This document shows, in pieces, positions 8,201 through 14,175 of a stretch of 20,763 nucleotides of DNA (positions are counted from its first letter, which is position 1; every line of letters begins with the position of its first letter). The position numbers were made by a program, and so were the translations under genes. Source of the DNA: DASWIG01 sp036397835 (GTDB lineage: Bacteria > Acidobacteriota > Thermoanaerobaculia > Multivoradales > J023). A model generated the notes under the pieces. It was not told the DNA's origin. It made no database searches and saw nothing but the letters and a program-made list of their open reading frames with translations. Location: contig DASWIG010000256.1 of the NCBI GenBank assembly GCA_036397835.1, positions 1 through 20,763 of the forward strand, in the 5' to 3' direction.

Positions 8201-9363
8201 ACAACCTGGGCGCCGGCGAATGGACGGTGAGCGCCGAGGTGAGCGGCGGCGGACGCCAGGCGTCAGGGCGCGTCACGGTGACGGAAAGTGACGAGGAGGT
8301 CGCCCTCGACCTCGAGTTCGGCGGCGGCCACGTGCTCACCGGGACCGTGCTGGTGGGCGGCCAGCCGACGGCGGGCGCCTGGATCCTCGTCTCCGGCCGC
8401 TCGCTCGCCGCCACGTCGCGGGCCACCACCTCCCAGGACGGCACCTTCCGTCTCGAGGGCCTGGAGGCGGGCACCTACGAGCTCTCCGTGATCACCGCGT
8501 CGATCTCGGGCGCCCGGCACCGCAAGGAGGTCGAGCTCACGGACGACGTCGACGTCCTGATCGAGCTGGTGACCGCGCGGCTCTCCGGCTGGGTGCGCGA
8601 CGCCTTCGACCGCACGCCGCTGTCCGGCGTCGCCGTGCGTCTCGAGGAGCCGGCGGCGGGTGAACGTCCCGTCGTCGTCTTCGCCGGCGGCGGCGGCGAG
8701 AGCGACTCGCGCGGGCTCTTCACCCTGAGCGAGGTGCCGGAGGGCTCCTGGAAGCTCGTGGCGCGGCGGGCGGGCTACGCGCGGGCGGAGCTCGCGGTCG
8801 ACGTCAGCGGCGCGCCGATCGAGGGGCTGGAAATCGAGATGACCCCCAGCGAGGGCCTCTTCTTCGAGGTCGCGCTGGCCACCGGCGGCGCGCCGCAGCG
8901 GATCCACGCCGCGGCGCTGCGCGGCGGCGAGGTCGTGGCCGCGGGCAACCTCGAGACCGCGGAGAACGGCGCCGTGCGCTTCACCGAGGTGCCGCCCGGC
9001 GCTTTCGAGCTGCTGGTGGCGGCGCCGGGGACCGTCACCGTGGCGTTGCCGGTGGTCTCGCCGGGCCGCGCCGGCCCGGTGGTGCTGCCGGCCGGCGGCG
9101 CCCTGCGCCTGATCGTGCCGGAGCTCGAAAGCGCGCCGGCGCCGGCGCGGGCGACGCTCGTCGGGCCGTCCGGCCAGCCTTACCGCCAGGTGGAATGGGG
9201 CGGCCGCGTCGTCACCGTGACCACGCTGCGTGGCGGCCGCGGCGCCGTGAGCGGGCTCGAGCCGGGCCTGTGGACGGTGGACGTCACCGCGGACGACGGA
9301 CGCGCCTGGCAAGGCCAGGCGCAGGTCACGGCCGGGACGACCACGGACGTCACGCTCGACTAG
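5272..9363 (+). CDS. Giant secreted protein of carboxypeptidase-regulatory-like repeats
   Basis: A 1363-residue exported protein. A signal peptide (MSVSTRCVLFLTLLPLPAPAAA, cleavage near A22-A23) is followed almost entirely by beta-sandwich repeats of the CarboxypepD_reg/transthyretin-like type. Each opens with a G-x-V-x-D-x-x-G-x-P-V-x-G-A-x-V strand pattern and closes with G-x-Y-x-L/V. Clear repeat starts are near residues 296, 378, 474, 581, 675, 762, 851, 939, 1022 and 1104, roughly every 80-105 residues. No catalytic domain, sortase motif, transmembrane helix or TonB-receptor barrel is visible, so it is probably a free or loosely attached extracellular scaffold or adhesin. A GGGAGAAGG ribosome-binding site precedes the ATG, which overlaps the toxin stop (ATGA). 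It ends four bases before the Bax1 homologue. Its position between XPB and Bax1 homologues is odd. Confidence 0.88.
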   Translation: MSVSTRCVLFLTLLPLPAPAAAELTIEGKITAAPAAATVQLIPLPQSFAAGELCLAGEGDPGPVASATVEAQGYFRVEAPEVGMWKVRVDAPGHASAELLLQPLLDAVELPALELESAADLDVEVRGGGKPLAARVIVYRADPAAGRFLGRRQVLRGPGAWSLPVAVGWSSEDGELRIVVGGNGPFMVRAVAPGFVAAEVEARDAGTVKLELAAGRERVVRAVDAGGRPVPGVLVYEVDVPIPLAATGPDGRARVTQGGEPLRLELVAGDGRRGGATLGDGPPPEVPVTLAAPPRLAGRVIDRGSRRPVGGALVWPAGSFGDYVTTAGDGAYELSGEPSPEGIWAAAAGYVTGFERARRAAGDVPGPTLALTPATAVAGRVVDAAGEPVAGVEIEASPQGETGMVVRMSSRPPSSLTARSSRLGAFRLGGLPAGEAYALAFRRAGYAETRIEVGKLAPFEQHTELEVVLRRGRRAVGLVRAEDDSPVAGATVRLTRRSDAGGGASRLVLRRLGGPEEDRGDEHATDARGRFEVGDLEAGRYDLEVEAEGFARAAVPGVEVPEDVDEVDLGTVVLAPAAAIAGLVVDAEGRPLAAAEIRYDRDAERPAAFLAAMLAGEPARARTDAGGAFTLSGFRDGERVHLLVSRAGYVDATVAAVTVPTVEPVEVVLRTASRVTGKVVDADGRPLAGARVVVQPEGQRFPGGRVETAGDGSFELADVAPGRVEVSAEAPGYQGASLAGLEVPAGGELAGVTLALAVGAVVEGTVFAPDALPVIGAAVRAVEPGASTGLRFNAFAFATTDGDGRYWLDGLPPGRRTVIAQHDVYQRAARDVEIEPGVNRLDLVFAGGVEVSGRVTGPQGEPVAGAQVMLAGDGFALRWPETASRDDGSFVFTGVLPGQYRLTAAKEGYAHARTSDPVIVGESPVAGLELRLAAGVTLTGEVRGLTVDELAELRIRASSGRGYRGGEVDFSGRYRVHNLGAGEWTVSAEVSGGGRQASGRVTVTESDEEVALDLEFGGGHVLTGTVLVGGQPTAGAWILVSGRSLAATSRATTSQDGTFRLEGLEAGTYELSVITASISGARHRKEVELTDDVDVLIELVTARLSGWVRDAFDRTPLSGVAVRLEEPAAGERPVVVFAGGGGESDSRGLFTLSEVPEGSWKLVARRAGYARAELAVDVSGAPIEGLEIEMTPSEGLFFEVALATGGAPQRIHAAALRGGEVVAAGNLETAENGAVRFTEVPPGAFELLVAAPGTVTVALPVVSPGRAGPVVLPAGGALRLIVPELESAPAPARATLVGPSGQPYRQVEWGGRVVTVTTLRGGRGAVSGLEPGLWTVDVTADDGRAWQGQAQVTAGTTTDVTLD

Positions 9364-9367
9364 CCGC

Positions 9368-10585
9368 ATGCTGACCTCCGACCTCCTGAGCGTCCGCCTC
9401 TACAAGAACGAGATCCGGCCGCGCTACATCGACGCGTCGCACCCCGAGTCGCTCGCCCTTGCGCAGCGTCTGATCGAGATCTTCGCCGCCCACGAGGGGC
9501 GAGCGCGCCACGAGCTCGACCAGGAGCTCAAGGACTTCCTCGGCACCGGCACCGACTTCCTGCTCCACCGCGCGCTCGCCAAGCTGCTCCACGACCGCTC
9601 GACCTTCGACCCCGAGTCGCCGGCGGATCCCGAGGAGCTGCGCCGCGCCGCGTTCGAGGCGGCGGCGGCGGCCTGGCGCCGTCCTCACGATTCCGAGGAT
9701 CCTCGTCCCTTCCGCTTCGACCGCGACGAGACGCTCGCCGCGGCCGCCGCCGGCCTCGAGATCGAGCCCCGCGACCTCGAACGCGGGCTCTACGCCGACC
9801 TCAAGGACGAGCAGGTGCTCACGACCTTCAAGCGTTGCCGCCCGCAATGGCTGCTCCGGCGCTACAACACGGCCTTGGCGCAGGCCGTGCTGCTGCGGGC
9901 CGAGGAGCTCACGGTGCGCCTCGAGGGCCAGGCGGCGCTGGCCTGCCGCGAGCTCTTCCGCAAGATCAAGTTCTTCCAGCTCCTGCACCGCGTCACCCGC
10001 CTCGACGAAGGGTACGAGATCGTGCTCGACGGCCCGGCTTCGCTGTTCAAGGCGGGCACCAGGTACGGGGTGCAGATGGCGAGCTTCCTGCCCACGCTCC
10101 TGCACTTCGAGGGCTGGACGCTCGAGGCCAGGCTGCGCTGGGGCAAGCGGCGTCTGCGCCGCGACTTCTACCTGACGCCCGAGGCCGGCCTGCGACCTCA
10201 CACGCGGCTGCTGGCGCAGTGGCAGCCCGAGGAGCTGCGGTGGTTCCCCGAGCAGTTCGCCAAGCTCGAAAGCGCCTGGGAGGCGTCGGCGGACGCCGAG
10301 CTCGTGGAGCTCGGCGGCCAGGGCGTGCTGGTGCCCGACTTCGTCTTCCGTCATCTCAGCGGCACCCGCGTCTACATGGAGGTCTTCGGCTTCTGGCGCA
10401 AGGGGGCGATCGACTCGCGGCTGAAGCTCCTGCGCCGTCACGGTCCGAGGAACCTGATCCTGGCGCTCTCGAAGGGCTTGGCCGCGGACCAGGAGGGGCT
10501 GGACGAGATCCCGGGGGAGGTCTACGTCTTCCGGAGCTCGCCGATCGCGCGGCAGGTGCTGAAGCTGTTGGAGGGGTACCTGTAG
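9368..10585 (+). CDS. DUF790 family nuclease, Bax1-like (XPB partner)
   Basis: Homologue of Bax1 (binder of archaeal XPB; DUF790, COG3372), a structure-specific endonuclease that pairs with XPB helicase. The 405 residues show the family's N-terminal block MLTSDLLSVRLYKNEIRPRY, the central LLRRYNTALAQAVLLRAEEL motif (about 158-177), and a C-terminal PD-(D/E)xK-like core. That core has D324 in VPDFVFRH and E338 in VYMEVFGFW, followed by a basic helix (IDSRLKLLRRH). Length is normal for the family. The ATG is four bases after the preceding stop, with no Shine-Dalgarno sequence, so it probably depends on translational coupling. In archaea its gene is usually next to XPB; here three genes intervene. 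Family assignment is confident; activity is inferred. Confidence 0.9.
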   Translation: MLTSDLLSVRLYKNEIRPRYIDASHPESLALAQRLIEIFAAHEGRARHELDQELKDFLGTGTDFLLHRALAKLLHDRSTFDPESPADPEELRRAAFEAAAAAWRRPHDSEDPRPFRFDRDETLAAAAAGLEIEPRDLERGLYADLKDEQVLTTFKRCRPQWLLRRYNTALAQAVLLRAEELTVRLEGQAALACRELFRKIKFFQLLHRVTRLDEGYEIVLDGPASLFKAGTRYGVQMASFLPTLLHFEGWTLEARLRWGKRRLRRDFYLTPEAGLRPHTRLLAQWQPEELRWFPEQFAKLESAWEASADAELVELGGQGVLVPDFVFRHLSGTRVYMEVFGFWRKGAIDSRLKLLRRHGPRNLILALSKGLAADQEGLDEIPGEVYVFRSSPIARQVLKLLEGYL

Positions 10586-10651
10586 ACGTGCAGTAGGATA
10601 AGCCCCGATGCCGCTCACGGCTGCGGCTCGCTGACGACTCAGGAGATCGCC

Positions 10652-10867
10652 ATGCAGGCATACCGGACCATGACCACGGTGGACACCGACGGAGAGCTTC
10701 ACCTGAGGCAGATTCCCTTCCGGCCCGGCACCGGGGTCGAAGTCATCGTGCTGGCGGCAGACCGGATGAAGACGCCAGCTCAAAGGTACCCCCTCAGAGG
10801 GGAACCGATCGAGTACATCGACCCTACGGAACCGGTGGCCGAGGAGGACTGGGAAGCCCTGCGGTGA
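10652..10867 (+). CDS. Antitoxin of a PIN-type (VapBC-like) module
   Basis: 71-residue protein with a swapped-hairpin-like N-terminus (YRTMTTVDTDGELHLRQIPF) and V-x-V-I-V-L-A strand, then a disordered toxin-binding tail ending DPTEPVAEEDWEALR. This tail is common in antitoxins paired with PIN-domain toxins. A good AGGAGA ribosome-binding site lies five bases before the ATG. The TGA (10865-10867) overlaps the GTG of the following toxin remnant by four bases (GTGA), the usual VapBC arrangement. The gene is intact but its partner is broken, so it may be an orphan antitoxin or a leftover of a dead module. Codons 45-51 (PLRGEP) contain an 18-bp sequence repeated almost exactly at 11965-11982. Confidence 0.7.
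   Translation: MQAYRTMTTVDTDGELHLRQIPFRPGTGVEVIVLAADRMKTPAQRYPLRGEPIEYIDPTEPVAEEDWEALR
10790..10807 (+). repeat. 18-bp direct repeat, copy 1
   Basis: CCCCTCAGAGGGGAACCG lies inside the antitoxin gene and encodes PLRGEP. It matches 17 of 18 bases with the copy at 11965-11982. Its first 13 bases are themselves palindromic (CCCCTC-A-GAGGGG). Confidence 0.75.
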
Positions 10868-11120
10868 TCGTCCTCGATACCCACATATGGGTGTGGTGGG
10901 TCCACGGCGAACGCCTCTCGCCAGAGCAGCTCGAGCGGCTGAGCGGCTTCGAGGACGAAGGTCTCGAACTGCGACTTACCGCGGATTGACGGGAATCGCC
11001 GGCTGTCGGCGTCGGCTTATCGCGGTAGATCGGCGTTCCGAAGCTGCAACTCGGCGAGCGGAATCTCGGCATGGGAGGTGGAGAGCGCGAGGAGCAGAGG
11101 CGGCGAGGAGGGACGGCCCG
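10864..11120 (+). pseudogene. Broken PIN-domain toxin (vapC-like)
   Basis: The start is a textbook PIN toxin: GTG 10864 gives MIVLDTHIWVWWVHGERLSP, with the first catalytic Asp at D5. The frame then runs to a TGA at 10987-10989 after only 41 residues, against about 130 for a full toxin. In another frame, bases 11060-11119 encode GISAWEVESARSRGGEEGRP and then VEP, which resembles the next conserved PIN segment (ISxWEV...RG...RPVE). About 70-75 extra bases and a frame change separate the two pieces. The C-terminal acidic residues are missing. I read this as a vapC destroyed by a small insertion and truncated before 11160. The N-terminal part is secure; the second piece is a judgement by eye. 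Confidence 0.6.
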
Positions 11121-11179
11121 TCGAGCCGAATTCGTCGCGGTCGGCGCGAGCCTCTGGCCGTTGAGGATATCCTCGAACC

Positions 11180-11962
11180 GTGAGGATCCGTAATGGCAGC
11201 CAAGCTGATCGACTCGCTGATTCCGGCGAGAGTTGGCCGTTCTTGAATCTGGATTGTCAAGAGCTCGACTGGAACGCTGTCGACTACTTCCTGACGGCCA
11301 ATGATCTCACCGATCTCCCCTTCGAGCGCGAGGAGCTGCTGCATGCCTGGGGCCTGCTGGCGGACGGTCATCCGACGATCGCCGGCGTGCTGCTCTTCGG
11401 CCGCCGTCCCCAGCAGCACCTGCCGTTCGCCCAGATCAACGCCGCGCGCATCCCCGGCACCGACGTGTCCGCGGACCCCGCGGACCGCAAGGACATGGCC
11501 GGGCAGCTCCTCAGCGTGATCGAGGCGGCCGAGCGGTTCTGCTACATCCACCTGCCGATTCCGCACGAGATCCGCGGCTTCGAGCCCGAGCCCAAGCCCG
11601 AGCTGCCCCAGCAGGCGCTGCGTGAGGCGATCGTCAACGCGGTGGCCCATCGCGACTACACGGTCCACGGTCCCGTGCGGCTCTTCATCCTCGACGACCG
11701 GATCGAGATCCACACGCCGGGAAAGGCGCCCAATTCCGTCGACGAGGCGGCGATGCGCGCCGGCGTCCACGTCGTGCGCAACCCGCGACTCTACGCCCGC
11801 CTCTCCGACGCCGGGCTGACGACCCGCGCCGGAACCGGCATCCGCCGCATCATCCGCCTGGTCCGCGAAGCGACGGGTCAGGACGTCAGGATCGAGATCC
11901 GGGACTTCGAGGTCCTCCTGGTGATCCCCCGCCGGCGACCGGTGCCGGCGCAGGCAGGCTGA
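11180..11962 (+). CDS. N-terminally truncated ATP-binding protein (AlbA_2/HATPase_c_4 type)
   Basis: C-terminal part of a COG2865-type protein (predicted regulators with an N-terminal AlbA_2/AAA_4 domain and a GHKL-like ATPase domain). From GTG 11180 there are 260 residues; full-length relatives are usually about 450 or more. The piece opens with VRIRNGSQ, which matches the strand just after the AlbA_2 domain (normally VRxGS), so that domain is missing. The HATPase_c_4 part is well preserved: N-box EAIVNAVAHRDY (149-160), IEIHTPGKAP (175-184) and AGTGIRRI (217-224). The frame upstream of 11180 is open only back to 11165. A 12-bp palindrome GAGGATATCCTC (11163-11174) sits exactly at the break. 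Translation, if any, would start at a GTG lacking a clear ribosome-binding site. Confidence 0.72.
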   Translation: MRIRNGSQADRLADSGESWPFLNLDCQELDWNAVDYFLTANDLTDLPFEREELLHAWGLLADGHPTIAGVLLFGRRPQQHLPFAQINAARIPGTDVSADPADRKDMAGQLLSVIEAAERFCYIHLPIPHEIRGFEPEPKPELPQQALREAIVNAVAHRDYTVHGPVRLFILDDRIEIHTPGKAPNSVDEAAMRAGVHVVRNPRLYARLSDAGLTTRAGTGIRRIIRLVREATGQDVRIEIRDFEVLLVIPRRRPVPAQAG

Positions 11963-11964
11963 AG

Positions 11965-11982
11965 CCCCTCAGAGGGGAGCCG
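11965..11982 (+). repeat. 18-bp direct repeat, copy 2 (possible antitoxin gene remnant)
   Basis: CCCCTCAGAGGGGAGCCG starts three bases after the stop of the truncated ATPase. Read in the matching frame it gives PLRGEP followed by PDLDRPADQPAVA, which loosely resembles the tail of the antitoxin at 10652. It may be the scar of a second, mostly lost antitoxin gene, or one end of a duplicated or inserted segment. Confidence 0.6.
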
Positions 11983-12034
11983 CCAGACCTCGACCGTCCG
12001 GCGGATCAACCGGCGGTCGCCATCTGCCTTTGCC

Positions 12035-12075
12035 CTGAGTTACACGTCGAGTAAGCTACTCGACGTGTAACTCAG
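12035..12075. repeat. Perfect 19-bp inverted repeat with 3-bp centre
   Basis: CTGAGTTACACGTCGAGTA (12035-12053), AGC, then the exact reverse complement (12057-12075). Perfect 19-bp arms are very unlikely by chance. No T-tract follows on either strand, so it is not a standard terminator. It ends 13 bp before the ATG of a truncated AAA ATPase ORF and could be that gene's operator, or a hairpin in its leader. Confidence 0.85.
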
Positions 12076-12088
12076 CTCTCCTTCCGCC

Positions 12089-12235
12089 ATGCACTTCGTC
12101 GACCGTCAACGCGAGCTCGCCGTCCTCGACCAGATGTGGCGCGCCGGGTTGACGGACGCGGCGCGCGCCGAGGCCGAGGGGCTCGGCGCGCTGGTCGTGG
12201 ACCTGGAGCGCCTGGACCGCGATCTGGCCTCGTAA
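12089..12235 (+). pseudogene. Stub of an AAA ATPase gene (48 aa)
   Basis: This ORF of 48 codons begins MHFVDRQRELAVLDQMW, which matches the very N-terminus of archaeal-type AAA ATPases (COG1672/DUF234-like: FVDRExELxxLxxxW just before the P-loop). The P-loop and the rest of the ATPase are absent. The remaining residues are a helical, Ala/Leu/Glu-rich stretch (TDAARAEAEGLGALVVDLER), possibly from the far end of the same or another gene. The most economical reading is a gene reduced by internal deletion. The ATG is preceded by a pyrimidine-rich stretch without a Shine-Dalgarno sequence. It could instead be a genuine small protein. Confidence 0.45.
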
Positions 12236-12285
12236 GGCGCTCACCGCCGCCGCTGTTGTGATTCGGCTTGGGACGTCGCCTCACG

Positions 12286-12321
12286 TTGCGAGCGGGCCGC
12301 ATTCCCGCGGTCCGCTCGCAA
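12286..12321 (+). promoter_or_regulatory. Long GC-rich hairpin upstream of the Cys-rich secreted protein
   Basis: TTGCGAGCGG (12286-12295) pairs perfectly with CCGCTCGCAA (12312-12321). The stem can continue inwards for five more pairs, one of them G-U, leaving a 6-base loop (ATTCCC at 12301-12306). No T-tract follows. It lies 29 bp before the start codon at 12351, so it may shape the mRNA leader or serve as a binding site. Confidence 0.5.
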
Positions 12322-12350
12322 ACCGCTTCAACGCAATGGGAGAATTCGAG

Positions 12351-13097
12351 ATGCAACGTCTACTCCGAAGTCTTTTCTGCATGGGTCTCGTCATGTTCCT
12401 CGCGGCCGGCGCCGCGGCGGCTGGCGACGGCGAAGGGGAGGTCCTGGCGGAGATCCCCGTCGAGATCGACAACGACGGCGACGCCACCCACGAGATCGTC
12501 GCGGCCTACGCCGAGCTCGTCCAGGCGGCCGACGGCACGCTGAGCATCGAGCTCGAGTACTCGGCCGAGAACGTGAGCTCGGAAGACGCCTGGGGCCACG
12601 CCTGGGAGGTCGAGCTCCAGTCGGGCGACGGCACCTCGCAGGGGCTGCTCTCCGGCGTCAGCCTGGCCGACCTCCTGAGCGGCAAGCAGGCGACCTTCAG
12701 CCAGGCCCTGGGCGGCGCCGCGGTCGACGCGGCCGACCCGGGCGAGGCGCGGCTGGTCGTGCGCGGGCTCGCCGCGCAGTACGGGCTCGGCCAGAGCTCG
12801 GACCCGCTCTGCAGCCAGTTGATGAATCGGGCGACGTGCGAGAGCACGATCCAGAGCTCGGCGGCGCAGTGGGCCTGCGACGCCTACTGCTTCAACGGCT
12901 CGCTGGTCGACGCGACAGCGCCCTACTGCGGCGGGATGAGCTGCTCCTGCCACTCCTACACGGACCCGCAGGGCAAGAACTGCGAGCGCTGCTCGGTCCA
13001 TTACCAGTGCACCTGGACTCCCGGCTCCGCCACCGACCTGTTCGAGCAACCCGACCTCTTCCGCCAGGACTTCGGCCGGCCGCCGGAATTCCCCTGA
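12351..13097 (+). CDS. Secreted protein with a C-terminal cysteine-rich module
   Basis: A 248-residue protein of no family I recognise. ATG 12351 is preceded by GGGAGA at a 7-base distance and opens a clean signal peptide (MQRLLRSLFCMGLVMFLAAG, cleavage near AAAA-GDGEG). The frame is open further upstream, but only this start gives a proper signal peptide. The first mature half (about 25-145) is acidic and beta-rich (IPVEIDNDGDATHEIVAAYA). Residues 154-220 hold ten cysteines, including ACDAYC, CGGMSCSC and NCERC, consistent with five disulfides in an extracellular fold. The final residues (DLFEQPDLFRQDFGRPPEFP) are likely unstructured. It converges with the fecR-like gene. Confidence 0.75.
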   Translation: MQRLLRSLFCMGLVMFLAAGAAAAGDGEGEVLAEIPVEIDNDGDATHEIVAAYAELVQAADGTLSIELEYSAENVSSEDAWGHAWEVELQSGDGTSQGLLSGVSLADLLSGKQATFSQALGGAAVDAADPGEARLVVRGLAAQYGLGQSSDPLCSQLMNRATCESTIQSSAAQWACDAYCFNGSLVDATAPYCGGMSCSCHSYTDPQGKNCERCSVHYQCTWTPGSATDLFEQPDLFRQDFGRPPEFP

Positions 13098-13119
13098 TCG
13101 TGCAGGCCGTGGGTGGCAG

Positions 13120-13146
13120 GCGCCGGCGCCGATCCGGAGCCGGCGC
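13120..13146. terminator. Convergent-gene hairpin, possible bidirectional terminator
   Basis: GCGCCGGC (13120-13127) and GCCGGCGC (13139-13146) form a perfect 8-bp stem with an 11-base loop, midway between two convergent stop codons (13097 and 13159). No T-tract is present on either strand, so intrinsic termination would be weak. Confidence 0.4.
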
Positions 13147-13158
13147 TACGTTCCATCC

Positions 13159-14121
13159 TCAGGGGACGAAGGGCTCCACCCACAACGTCCCGCCGTCGAC
13201 GCGGGCGCGCAGCCCGAAGGTCGCCAGCACGCCGTCGAGCACCTCGGCGGGCCGCGGGCTCGCCAGCGTGCCGGCGAAGACCTCCCCGAGCGCCGCCCGT
13301 GCCGCCGGATCGCCGAGGCGCACCTCGCGGCCGGTCTCGCGCGCCGCCCAGTCGAGGATCTCCGCCAGCGTCCGGCCGTCGAGCTCGTAGGGCGGCGCGG
13401 CGGCGAGGGCCCAGTCCCAGTGCGCGCCGTACGGGGACGCGTCGCGGCGGGTGACGCCGCCGTCGCCGGCCTCGAGCTCGACGCCGGCGCCCGCGGCGTG
13501 GGCAGTGCCGCCGTGCTCCAGCAGCACCTCGCCCTCGCGCACCCGCAGGCGCACCGACGCCGCGCCGACGCGGACCTCGAAACGCGTGCCCACGTCGCGC
13601 GCCACGCCGAAGGCGGTGCGGATCTCGACGGCGCCGCCGGCGCCGCCCGAGTCGACGTAGAGAGCGCCGCCGGCAAGCTCCAGGGCCGACGGCGAGCGCA
13701 GCACGAGCCGCGTCCGCGCGTCGAGGCGGACGGCGGCGCCGCCGGCGAGCCGCAGGGCCACGCTGCCGTCCTCGCCGGTGTCGAGGGTGGCGTCGCGGCT
13801 GACCGCGTCGCCGGCCGCCAGGCCCGCGACGCCCACCGCCGCCGCGACGGTAGCCACCGTCGCGACGGGCGGCACCGGCCGCGGCGTCAGGCGCTCTCGC
13901 GGCGCGCGGCCGATGGTCAGCGCCAGGGCCGCGGCGGCGGCGAGCGCTCCGACGGCCCAGAGCGCCCGGCGGCGCGAGCGCCGCCGCACCTCGCCGCGCC
14001 AGGCCGCGCGGACCGCCGCCTTCACCCGTCGCTCGCGCTCGGCCGCAACCCCCGGACGGGGCCCGACGAGGCGTACCAGCCGGCCGATCGGATCGTCGGC
14101 GAGCGGGGTTTCGTCGTCCAT
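13159..14121 (-). CDS. FecR-type anti-sigma factor with STN/DUF4974-like C-terminus
   Basis: Probable membrane-bound anti-sigma regulator paired with the ECF sigma factor upstream. I chose ATG 14121 (MDDETPLADDPIG) because GGAGAGG lies six bases before it; an in-frame ATG at 14142 lacks such a site. The 320 residues comprise a basic cytoplasmic N-terminus (1-52), one transmembrane helix (about 53-70, ALWAVGALAAAAALALTI), a FecR beta domain (about 85-225, with GTRFEVRVGAASVRLRVREG), and a C-terminal domain (about 245-320) resembling the STN/DUF4974 secretin-N fold (Y-x-L-x-G-x-TLAEILDWAARETG). In Fec-type systems the periplasmic part senses a signal and frees the sigma factor. No TonB-dependent receptor is in the window, so the signal is unknown. 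Confidence 0.85.
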   Translation of the reverse strand: MDDETPLADDPIGRLVRLVGPRPGVAAERERRVKAAVRAAWRGEVRRRSRRRALWAVGALAAAAALALTIGRAPRERLTPRPVPPVATVATVAAAVGVAGLAAGDAVSRDATLDTGEDGSVALRLAGGAAVRLDARTRLVLRSPSALELAGGALYVDSGGAGGAVEIRTAFGVARDVGTRFEVRVGAASVRLRVREGEVLLEHGGTAHAAGAGVELEAGDGGVTRRDASPYGAHWDWALAAAPPYELDGRTLAEILDWAARETGREVRLGDPAARAALGEVFAGTLASPRPAEVLDGVLATFGLRARVDGGTLWVEPFVP

Positions 14122-14175
14122 GGTCAGCCTCTCCGATTGCATGATCGCACGATCTCTTTCCCCCGTCGCCGGGGC

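Noticed and set aside
10887..11183. 98-codon plus-strand ORF across the broken vapC
   Set aside because: Arg/Ala-rich low-complexity translation with no motif; it is a shifted frame of the toxin remnant.
12258..12350. Longer start for the Cys-rich protein (MIRLGTSPHVASG...)
   Set aside because: It would bury the signal peptide behind 31 residues and translate through the hairpin. ATG 12351 has a ribosome-binding site and gives a clean signal peptide.
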